A DNA stretch of 9,734 bases from Pseudomonadota bacterium. GTDB taxonomy: Bacteria > Pseudomonadota > Gammaproteobacteria > Xanthomonadales > Rhodanobacteraceae. The stretch covers positions 1 to 9,734 of the forward strand of contig JAJXTX010000088.1 of NCBI GenBank assembly GCA_021783385.1. The letters are read 5' to 3'. Positions 1 through 5,294 of the stretch are shown here, piece by piece. Under the pieces are notes generated by a model. It had not been told where the DNA came from. It saw nothing but the letters and a program-made list of their open reading frames with translations, and did not search any database. Position 1 is the stretch's first letter. Every line of letters starts with the position of its first letter. A program made the translations under genes and the position numbers.

Positions 1-734
1 GCCGACGTATTCTCGACAATGACGTCCGTGCGCACATTGCCCAGCGTGCCCGGCGTGGCGCCCGCATAGGCGCGCACCGCGAAGTAGATTCTCAGGTTCG
101 GATTGGTGGTGCCGTCCGCCGCTGTCACTGGGCCGTTTACCACCCACTCGCTGACGAGGGGACCGGACAGCCACACGTTGCACTGTGCGTCCCACGGCGC
201 ACACGCCTTGATGTCGCTGGCCGCCTGCAACAGCGCGCGGGCGTTGGCCGTGTAGGTCTTGCCGGCGATGTTGAGTGACACCCAGGCGTTGTAGGAGGTC
301 GCGAGTACTTGCGACGGCGTGATGGGGTTGCTCCCTCCGGGCAGCGCTGGCTCTGCAGTCAGCATCACCGGTGTCGTGGTGCTGCCCCCCAACGAGGGAA
401 CTATCATGGTCAGCACCGCATGCCGCAGGCTGCCGTCCGGATTGGTCGCTTTGGCATCCACCTGCAAGGTGACCGGCTGGCCATTCAGGGTTGCGGTGAC
501 TGTCGCGTTGCGGGGTACGTCGCCGTCCTTGAAGACCTGACCAAAGGTGACCGGTACATTCCTTTGCGTTTGCGTGGACTGACTGATGACGTTGTCAGTT
601 ACCGCCGCTGCTGCGCGTGCGCGCGCCGCAGCCGACAGCAGCACGCAGCCAGCACAGGCAACCATCAATTTGCGGACCACCCGGGAAGGGTGCTCGTTCC
701 GGAATGAGGGTGGTGACTGGTGGTAGTTACTCAC
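1..734 (-). CDS. Secreted protein of unknown function, N-terminal 244 residues (runs off left edge)
   Basis: A frame without stops runs from GTG at 734-732 off the left edge. The likely Shine-Dalgarno is GAGG (749-746) or AGAG (744-741). An in-frame ATG at 665-663 (codon 24) is an alternative start. From the GTG the product has a basic stretch (RVVRK, 18-22), a hydrophobic core (VACAGCVLLSAAA) and Ala-rich cleavage-type sequence near residue 40, so I read a Sec signal peptide. The mature part begins around AVTDNV and is rich in Thr, Val and Gly. It contains NVPVTFGQVFKDGDVP, then LQVDAKATNPDGSLRHAV and WLSGPLVSEWVV. From memory these segments resemble the N-terminal RIFT-barrel domains of exported YetA/rhamnogalacturonan-lyase-like proteins, but I could not search. 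The single Cys pair in ACAPWDAQC may form a disulfide. The missing C-terminus would show whether it ends in a PEP-CTERM sorting signal. Confidence is high for a real secreted protein and low for its function. Confidence 0.75.
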   Translation of the reverse strand, partial: MSNYHQSPPSFRNEHPSRVVRKLMVACAGCVLLSAAARARAAAAVTDNVISQSTQTQRNVPVTFGQVFKDGDVPRNATVTATLNGQPVTLQVDAKATNPDGSLRHAVLTMIVPSLGGSTTTPVMLTAEPALPGGSNPITPSQVLATSYNAWVSLNIAGKTYTANARALLQAASDIKACAPWDAQCNVWLSGPLVSEWVVNGPVTAADGTTNPNLRIYFAVRAYAGATPGTLGNVRTDVIVENTS

Positions 735-792
735 GGTGATCTCTGCCTCGCATCGGGTGAATGACCGGGGAAGCCCATCCGATGTGGCGCCC

Positions 793-914
793 GGTTCCAT
801 GGACGCAGCCCCTTCACGACGCGTGAACGATGACTGGCGCCGTTCCAAGTTTTCGACGTCGTGTCGGAACGGCGATGCCGCCGGATCCGTCCCCTGGAAC
901 CGTGAAGGAACCGT
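793..914. promoter_or_regulatory. Cluster of GGAAC motifs upstream of the secreted-protein gene (possible regulator-binding region)
   Basis: GGAAC occurs on the minus strand at 798-794 and 846-842, and on the plus strand at 866-870, 896-900 and 907-911. The last two belong to an identical 8-mer, GGAACCGT (896-903 and 907-914), repeated at 11 bp, one helical turn. The copies at 846 and 866 are arms of a 9-bp perfect inverted repeat: CGCCGTTCC at 838-846 and GGAACGGCG at 866-874, with a 19-base spacer. That spacer contains the palindrome CGACGTCG (854-861). A second short inverted repeat, TTCACG-ACG-CGTGAA, lies at 813-827. The cluster is 60-180 bases upstream of the GTG start at 734, where operators or enhancer sites would be expected. 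No known regulator site is recognised, so the regulatory role is an inference. Confidence 0.35.
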
Positions 915-1125
915 ATACGTTGGGGCCTGTAACGAACAGTGAAGCCGATCACGCCCGGATCCATGGCGTGCTCTTTCACGCGCGAATTCGCGGCGCAACG
1001 CACATTCGGCGCAAGCGGATGATTTACGCGCCGGCGCAAGCTCACTCGCAGGGCAATCCCGCGACAAGGCCAAAACTCAGGAGGAAGTCGACGAACCGAT
1101 CTGACTACCGATAAGCTGAAACAGC

Positions 1126-1147
1126 GCCGAGGGCCGTCGCCCTCGGC
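1126..1147. repeat. GC-rich hairpin (8-bp stem, 6-base loop)
   Basis: GCCGAGGG (1126-1133) is the perfect complement of CCCTCGGC (1140-1147), with loop CCGTCG. On the minus strand it is followed by GCTGTTTCAG, which has only a three-T run, so it is at best a weak intrinsic terminator. It lies next to the IS21-like repeats and could be part of that remnant or an extra stop for transcripts from the PAP2 gene. Confidence 0.4.
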
Positions 1148-1156
1148 TGCCATCCC

Positions 1157-1200
1157 TGGTCAATTTTCAATCGGCAGAGATGGTCAACTTTCAATCGGCA
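1157..1200. repeat. Two 20-bp direct repeats, probable remnant of an IS21-family element end
   Basis: TGGTCAATTTTCAATCGGCA (1157-1176) recurs at 1181-1200 with a single T-to-C change, separated by the four bases GAGA (period 24 bp). IS21-family elements carry several such repeats at each terminus as transposase-binding sites. On the opposite strand the unit reads TGCCGATTGAAAATTGACCA, which matches my memory of the common IS21-family end (GCCGATTGAAAA-TGACC type). No istA or istB coding sequence is visible on either side within the window, so this would be a solo end or scar. The repeat is seen directly; the IS21 assignment is from recall and needs a search. Confidence 0.5.
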
Positions 1201-1281
1201 ACACACGATTTCATCTCGCGCCTTGTATCGTGATGAGAAGGAGGTGGATCTCCGCGCCTCGCCACGCGACGCCAAGCTGTC

Positions 1282-1307
1282 AAAACGGGATTTCCCGGCT
1301 GGAAATC
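1282..1307 (-). terminator. Candidate rho-independent terminator downstream of the PAP2 gene
   Basis: Reading the minus strand, GATTTCC (1307-1301) and GGAAATC (1295-1289) form a perfect 7-bp stem with a 5-base loop. CCG and a TTTT run (1285-1282) follow. A shorter alternative stem, CGGG-AAAT-CCCG, sits right before the T run. The hairpin starts 16 bases after the PAP2 stop codon. The T tract is short, so termination may be partial. Confidence 0.45.
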
Positions 1308-1322
1308 GCAACGGTTACGTGA

Positions 1323-1967
1323 CTATTTTGGCAACTGTGCCTTTGGACCCACATTGGCATTGGCACGCGCATGAACAGCAGCGTGCCCATCCACCTGCCT
1401 TGCGATCCAGCTTAGAACGCGCTTCGAGGGAAATTCGTGCCCGAAGGTGACGAGCACCAACAGCAACATGCTGGCGATCATCCACTTGCGTGCCAACGGC
1501 GCTTCCGCCAGCTGTCGCCACGTGAGTAGCAGAAAGACCGTCGCGACCATCGCGCCCCACAGGCCTCCCGCCACGACTTCCGACAAGGAATGGTAGCCCA
1601 GCACCCAACTCGCGGCCGAGATGGCGAGCGCGAGACTCGCGCCCAGAGCGACCGTGGCGACACGCAGCCAGGTTCGGTTGCGGCCGGTTACGAACGCGCC
1701 GGCTGAGGGCCAGAACAGAAACGACAGCGCAGCATGTCCGCTCAGGCCGATGAAGTTCCATCCGGCAGGGTGCCATCCCGAAACCATGTAAAGCATTTTG
1801 CTCAGCGCCACGCCGCCTCCCACCAGCAACACGGCGAACAGCCAGCACCAACCGGTGCGTCGGGTGAACGGGGTCGAGATCAACCACGCGAAGAGGAGCG
1901 TCGCGCACGGCATCAGCACGGCACCATCGCCGATATAGGTCAATGCATGCCAGACACGAAACATCAT
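1323..1967 (-). CDS. PAP2-family membrane phosphatase (phosphatidic acid phosphatase type 2 superfamily)
   Basis: This encodes a 214-residue, very hydrophobic protein with about five to six membrane segments (roughly residues 14-31, 40-56, 74-93, 100-118, 130-149 and 162-176). Family landmarks are a motif-1 lysine (K57 in SKMLYMVSGW), the motif-2 SGH triplet (S76-G77-H78, the proton-donor His) and a motif-3 core GYHSLSEVVAG with nucleophile-type His126. PAP2 enzymes remove phosphate from lipid phosphates such as phosphatidate or undecaprenyl diphosphate, with the active site facing the periplasm. A role in recycling the polyprenyl carrier used by the neighbouring exopolysaccharide locus is an inference. 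Motif 3 departs from SRxxxxxHxxxD: by eye the Arg position is Ser120 and the Asp is Glu130. Glu there is, as I recall, common in relatives, but loss of Arg is odd. Two adjacent ATGs (1967, 1964) could start it; the Shine-Dalgarno is weak. An in-frame TGA at 2003-2001 blocks extension. It lies 468 bases after prsT, so it may be transcribed on its own. Confidence 0.85.
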   Translation of the reverse strand: MMFRVWHALTYIGDGAVLMPCATLLFAWLISTPFTRRTGWCWLFAVLLVGGGVALSKMLYMVSGWHPAGWNFIGLSGHAALSFLFWPSAGAFVTGRNRTWLRVATVALGASLALAISAASWVLGYHSLSEVVAGGLWGAMVATVFLLLTWRQLAEAPLARKWMIASMLLLVLVTFGHEFPSKRVLSWIARQVDGHAAVHARANANVGPKAQLPK

Positions 1968-2146
1968 GATCTCAAACCATGGCCTGATTCGGTGGAGTCC
2001 TCAGCCAGCGGCGGCATCATCAGGGGGCGCGATGGCCACCGCCAGACGCACGCTTACCATAGGGAAGCGGGGGAATGGCCATGAATCGGGTGCCACCTCT
2101 AGACCCGAACAATCATCCAAACACTGATCCTCCCGCACAATGCCAG

Positions 2147-2166
2147 GTCACCGGTGACTGATCAGT
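2147..2166. promoter_or_regulatory. Two overlapping perfect palindromes, possible operator
   Basis: GTCACCGGTGAC (2147-2158) is a perfect 12-bp palindrome. It shares its last two bases with a second perfect palindrome, ACTGATCAGT (2157-2166). They lie 180-200 bases upstream of the PAP2 start in non-coding DNA. Paired dyads of this kind are typical of dimeric regulator sites, but no regulator is identified, so function is inferred from symmetry alone. Confidence 0.3.
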
Positions 2167-2251
2167 GAGCGTTGCGGGTGCGAGCGTACTGCAGCTGGCA
2201 GCATGCACTGCGAGCACCTGCGAGGGTCGAGGCGCTGGCGAGGATGAGCCG

Positions 2252-2273
2252 CGTTACACAGTCGCTACACAGT
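2252..2273. repeat. Tandem 11-bp direct repeat (two copies)
   Basis: CGTTACACAGT (2252-2262) is followed at once by CGCTACACAGT (2263-2273), with one T/C difference. The 11-bp period places both copies on the same helix face. It could be a paired protein-binding site upstream of the PAP2 gene, or simply a slippage duplication. Confidence 0.35.
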
Positions 2274-2420
2274 TTGGTACGCGAAGCACGGTTGAGGGTA
2301 CGACTTCGTGCGCCAGCCACCCACGCTGGGATCAACTCTCGGGTGCAGTTGCACAAGATTGCCGGCTCCTGCGGGGCACCCTTTCCGGAGGGAGAGAGTG
2401 CGTAAGTGAACCTCGAGAGT

Positions 2421-2435
2421 AGCCAAGAAATGGCT
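2421..2435. repeat. Small hairpin immediately after the prsT stop codon
   Basis: AGCCA (2421-2425) and TGGCT (2431-2435) form a 5-bp stem with loop AGAAA, abutting the prsT TAA (2438-2436). On the minus strand it is followed by ACTCTCG with no T tract, so it is not a standard intrinsic terminator. It could stabilise the prsT mRNA 3' end, or be chance. Confidence 0.25.
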
Positions 2436-5255
2436 TTACTTGCCTGGGCGACCGCCGGCGGCGCCGCCCAGCTCGCGGTAGAGTTTTTCCGCCTCCTGCT
2501 TGTCCTTGAAATCAGCGCCCGCTTTTTGCAGTGCCTTGAGGGTGGTTCGCGCGCCTGAAGTGTCGCCGGAGCGTGCTTGGGCCACAGCCAGATGATATTG
2601 GATGACCAGAACCTGTGGAGCCGCCTTGGCCGCTCGCATGAGAACCGGCAGGGCGGCCTTGGGCTGGTTGTTCGCGATCAGTGCCCAGCCATATGTGTCC
2701 GCAATGCCGGGTGATTCAGGCGCCAGCTTGAAGGCCCGCTCCGCCAGTGCCAGCGCCTTGGGATTGTGTTGCTCGGTATAAATCCAGGCGAGGTTGTTGA
2801 GTGTGCTGATGTCGGAGGGGTAAGTCTTCAACACGCGTTCGTACTGGCTGGCAGCCTGCGTGTTTTGCGCGTGGTTCAGGTAGTACTGGGCCAGCAGCAG
2901 GCGTGTTGCGGGATCGTCCGGATGCTTGGCCAACCACTCAAGCAGTACCCCTTCCGGCTCCTTGGCCGCGCCTTCGCTGAGTGCTTGAAAGTTCTTGATC
3001 ACCAGAGACCGGTCGTACTGGACTTTCAATCCTTGCTGGTAGGCTTGGGCGGCTTTGCTCCATGACTTGTTTGCCATATACAGATCCCCTTCAAGGCTGA
3101 ATCCTGCGGCCTTGGAGGCGGTCTGTTTCTGCAGCGTTTGCGCCAGGGAAATCGCGCCCGCCAGATCATGGTCCTGCAACTTCATGAACGCGAGTAGCGT
3201 CACCGCCGGTACCTGACTGGGATCAGCCTTGATCACCTGGATGAGATTTTCTTTGGCATCCTTGGTGTCCTTGTTGATGACCTGTGCACGCGCCAGATTG
3301 GTGCGATACAAGAGCACATGCGGCGCAAGGTTCACGGCTTTCTGCAGCGATTTCAGCGCGTCGGCATGATGGCCGGCGTTGAGTTCCGTTGCTCCGAGGA
3401 CATTGAGAGTTGCAGGACTATTGGGGTCCGCAACTACCAGGCGTTTGGCGGCGTTCTCTGCATCGTCGAATTGACCGCTTTCGCTGTACAACACTACCAG
3501 CCCGAAATAGGGGGCGGCTGATTTCGGCGCTACGTCGATTGCCTGCTTGAACCATTTGAGGGCTTCCGCCTTGTTTCCTTGCAGAGTGGCGAGCCGGCCC
3601 AGCGAGGTCATGGCCACGGCGTTTTGTGGGTCCTGCTTCAACACCGCTCGGTACTGAACGTCGGCATCTCCGTAATGGCCCTCGAGTGAGTCCAGGTTGC
3701 CCAGGTTCAGGAGTACGGCGAGACTCTTGGGGTCCAGCTTGTAGGCCTCGGAATATTGGGCGCGTGCTTCAGTGAGCTGACCGGCTGCAACCAGCGCGGT
3801 CCCATACAGAAGGTGCGCGGCACTGTCGTGCGGATTCTTGGCGACATACTCGGCCGCTACCTTTACCGCATCGGCCGGGTGCTGCTCGCGTACGTAGGTC
3901 ATGACCAGAAAGCGGTTGCGTTGCGCCTCGGTAGAGGCATCGCCTGCGGGCTTGTCTTTCAGCAGGCGGATCGCTTCGGATTCGTTTCCGCTGGCCAAGG
4001 CTTTGCCGGCCGGAGCTAACCGGGTATCGGATGGATTGTTTGCGCTCATGGCGGCAGCGTTTGGCGCAGGCTTTCCGGCACCTTCGGCGACGCCTCTCTG
4101 CAGCAGCGCCAGCAGGTCGGTGTCGGATGGGTTGCCCGGTACTGCCGGTCGCAGCGTGTCCAGCGCCTGGCGCGAGTCGCCTGAGCGATAGAGCGCAAGA
4201 GCTAGCAACTTGCGGGCTTGGACATTTTTCGGGTCCGCGCCCATCACGTTGCTGAGGTTCATTTCCGCTTGGCCGTAGTCCCCCTGCGCGTAGTTCACCG
4301 CGCCCATGAGAAACTGCGCCCGAACATTATCGGGCTGCTCCTTGAGGACCTGTTGAAGCTCGGAAGTCGCATCGTCCAGATGCCCTTGCTTATACAGCAC
4401 CACGGCGTGCAGATAGTGGGGAAACGGCTGCTGCGGCGCCATTTTTTCCAGTGTCTGAATGCTTACCAGAGCCTTGTCGTACTCGTTTTGTTGCGTCTGT
4501 GCGTCGGCCAGCCGAGTCAACGCGTAAAAGCGCTCTTGCGGCAGCCAGTCGGGGCTCTTGAAGCCCAGCACTTTAAGGTAATCCGACTCGGCACTGGCGA
4601 GATCCTGGTTGCTGAATGCCAGATCGCCCTTGACAATCCAGGCCTGCGGATTTTCCGGTGCCGCCGCCAGTGCCTGTTGCACGTACGTGTTGGCGGAAAC
4701 GAGATCGTTGGCGGCCCCCGATACCCTGGCCAGTCCTGCCAACGCACGTGGATCCTTCGGATTCAGCGCCAACGCGGCCTGATACGACTGCTTTGCCTGA
4801 TCAAGCTGTTTCAGGCCGAGATAGGCGTCGCCGCGCAGAACGTCCGCAAGCCCCTTGACCCTCGGGTCCGTGAGCTCCTCGGGAGAAACGATCTTGAGCA
4901 GCTTGTCGTACTGCTGCATCACTTGCAGCACCTGTCCCATCGGCACCACCCACTGTGCTTTCGGCACGCCGTTCGCCTGGGCATTTTGCAGGTCGTTCAG
5001 AGCCTCCGTCGGATTGCCGAGCATCAGGGAAGCCTGCCCCAGAAGTAGCCACGCGGCACCGTTCTTTTCGTCGCGCTGCAGGACCTTCTTGGCCTCGATG
5101 TAGGCCGCGCGGTACTTTCCCTCGGCTTGATACTTGGCGCCAGCATTGAGACTGCCGTGTCCACTGGACAGGCCACATCCGCTCAGCAACAGGTTGGCGC
5201 AAAGCAACGCCAGGCCGAGACGAACAACCCAAGTGTTGAGCTTGATCAAGCGCAT
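2436..5255 (-). CDS. prsT: XrtA/PEP-CTERM system TPR-repeat lipoprotein PrsT
   Basis: This 939-residue protein matches the PrsT family that accompanies exosortase A loci. The N-terminus is a lipoprotein signal: basic start, hydrophobic core, then lipobox LSGC with Cys27 as the lipidation site. No Asp follows the Cys, so outer-membrane delivery is likely. The rest is almost entirely helical TPR units of about 34 residues, for example near residues 40-95, 133-200, 207-310, 312-370 and from about 445 to 925. A Pro/Ala/Asn-rich linker around 388-412 splits the array in two. The TPR superhelix should be a protein-binding scaffold in the periplasm, plausibly for export or assembly of the exopolysaccharide or PEP-CTERM proteins; the exact role is not established. 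ATG at 5255 is supported by GAGGA (5267-5263) seven bases upstream. The gap to the prsR stop is 39 bases and contains a 5-bp GC hairpin (CGGCG/CGCCG, 5276-5288), which might modulate read-through. No frameshift or truncation is seen. Confidence 0.95.
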   Translation of the reverse strand: MRLIKLNTWVVRLGLALLCANLLLSGCGLSSGHGSLNAGAKYQAEGKYRAAYIEAKKVLQRDEKNGAAWLLLGQASLMLGNPTEALNDLQNAQANGVPKAQWVVPMGQVLQVMQQYDKLLKIVSPEELTDPRVKGLADVLRGDAYLGLKQLDQAKQSYQAALALNPKDPRALAGLARVSGAANDLVSANTYVQQALAAAPENPQAWIVKGDLAFSNQDLASAESDYLKVLGFKSPDWLPQERFYALTRLADAQTQQNEYDKALVSIQTLEKMAPQQPFPHYLHAVVLYKQGHLDDATSELQQVLKEQPDNVRAQFLMGAVNYAQGDYGQAEMNLSNVMGADPKNVQARKLLALALYRSGDSRQALDTLRPAVPGNPSDTDLLALLQRGVAEGAGKPAPNAAAMSANNPSDTRLAPAGKALASGNESEAIRLLKDKPAGDASTEAQRNRFLVMTYVREQHPADAVKVAAEYVAKNPHDSAAHLLYGTALVAAGQLTEARAQYSEAYKLDPKSLAVLLNLGNLDSLEGHYGDADVQYRAVLKQDPQNAVAMTSLGRLATLQGNKAEALKWFKQAIDVAPKSAAPYFGLVVLYSESGQFDDAENAAKRLVVADPNSPATLNVLGATELNAGHHADALKSLQKAVNLAPHVLLYRTNLARAQVINKDTKDAKENLIQVIKADPSQVPAVTLLAFMKLQDHDLAGAISLAQTLQKQTASKAAGFSLEGDLYMANKSWSKAAQAYQQGLKVQYDRSLVIKNFQALSEGAAKEPEGVLLEWLAKHPDDPATRLLLAQYYLNHAQNTQAASQYERVLKTYPSDISTLNNLAWIYTEQHNPKALALAERAFKLAPESPGIADTYGWALIANNQPKAALPVLMRAAKAAPQVLVIQYHLAVAQARSGDTSGARTTLKALQKAGADFKDKQEAEKLYRELGGAAGGRPGK

Positions 5256-5294
5256 ATCTTTATCCTCAGTTCGCCCGGCGGCACGCCGCGGGAG

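Larger units (their letters stand above)
735..1322. other. Intergenic region (588 bp) without a convincing gene
   Basis: No reading frame here looks coding. The longest minus-strand frame (1153 to 731) is Arg/Pro-rich, has no recognisable domain and no good ribosome site. The stretch contains the candidate PAP2 terminator, IS21-like direct repeats, a GC-rich hairpin, and a cluster of GGAAC motifs and inverted repeats in front of the secreted-protein gene; each is listed separately. I found no convincing sigma-70 or sigma-54 promoter for the secreted-protein gene. Confidence 0.7.
1968..2435. other. Intergenic region (468 bp) between prsT and the PAP2 gene
   Basis: No convincing gene on either strand: the short frames here are low-quality, with no ribosome sites or recognisable domains. 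The region should hold the 3' end of the prsT transcript and any promoter of the PAP2 gene. It contains a small hairpin after prsT, a tandem 11-mer and two overlapping palindromes, listed separately. I did not find a sigma-54 promoter (GG-N10-GC in the right context) or a clear sigma-70 promoter on the minus strand. Confidence 0.65.

Noticed and set aside
309..707. 132-codon and overlapping 73-codon frames on the plus strand
   Set aside because: Antisense to the secreted-protein gene, which has a signal peptide and coherent beta-rich sequence on the minus strand.
735..960. Sigma-54 promoter upstream of the secreted-protein gene
   Set aside because: I looked on the minus strand for GG and GC at the right spacing (TGGCAC-N5-TTGC) and found no acceptable match, so no promoter was called despite the nearby PrsR.
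731..1153. 140-codon minus-strand frame whose TGA overlaps the GTG of the secreted-protein gene
   Set aside because: The overlap is suggestive of coupling, but the product is Arg/Pro-rich with no domain. The frame covers the inverted repeats and hairpin, its start lies in the repeat region, and it lacks a good ribosome site.
1105..1311. Small minus-strand frame through the IS21-like repeats as a possible transposase remnant
   Set aside because: The translation is just the repeat sequence plus random flanks; no IstA or IstB motif is visible.
1315..1908. 197-codon minus-strand frame overlapping the PAP2 gene
   Set aside because: Shifted-frame shadow of the PAP2 gene, which has membrane segments and PAP2 motifs; this frame is Arg-rich without motifs.
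1734..2084. 116-codon plus-strand frame
   Set aside because: Mostly antisense to PAP2, very His/Arg/Glu-rich, with no recognisable fold.
4218..5048. 276-codon open frame on the plus strand
   Set aside because: It lies wholly antisense to prsT, whose product is a family-typical TPR protein. The antisense translation shows no domain and the frame is explained by GC-biased codon use.
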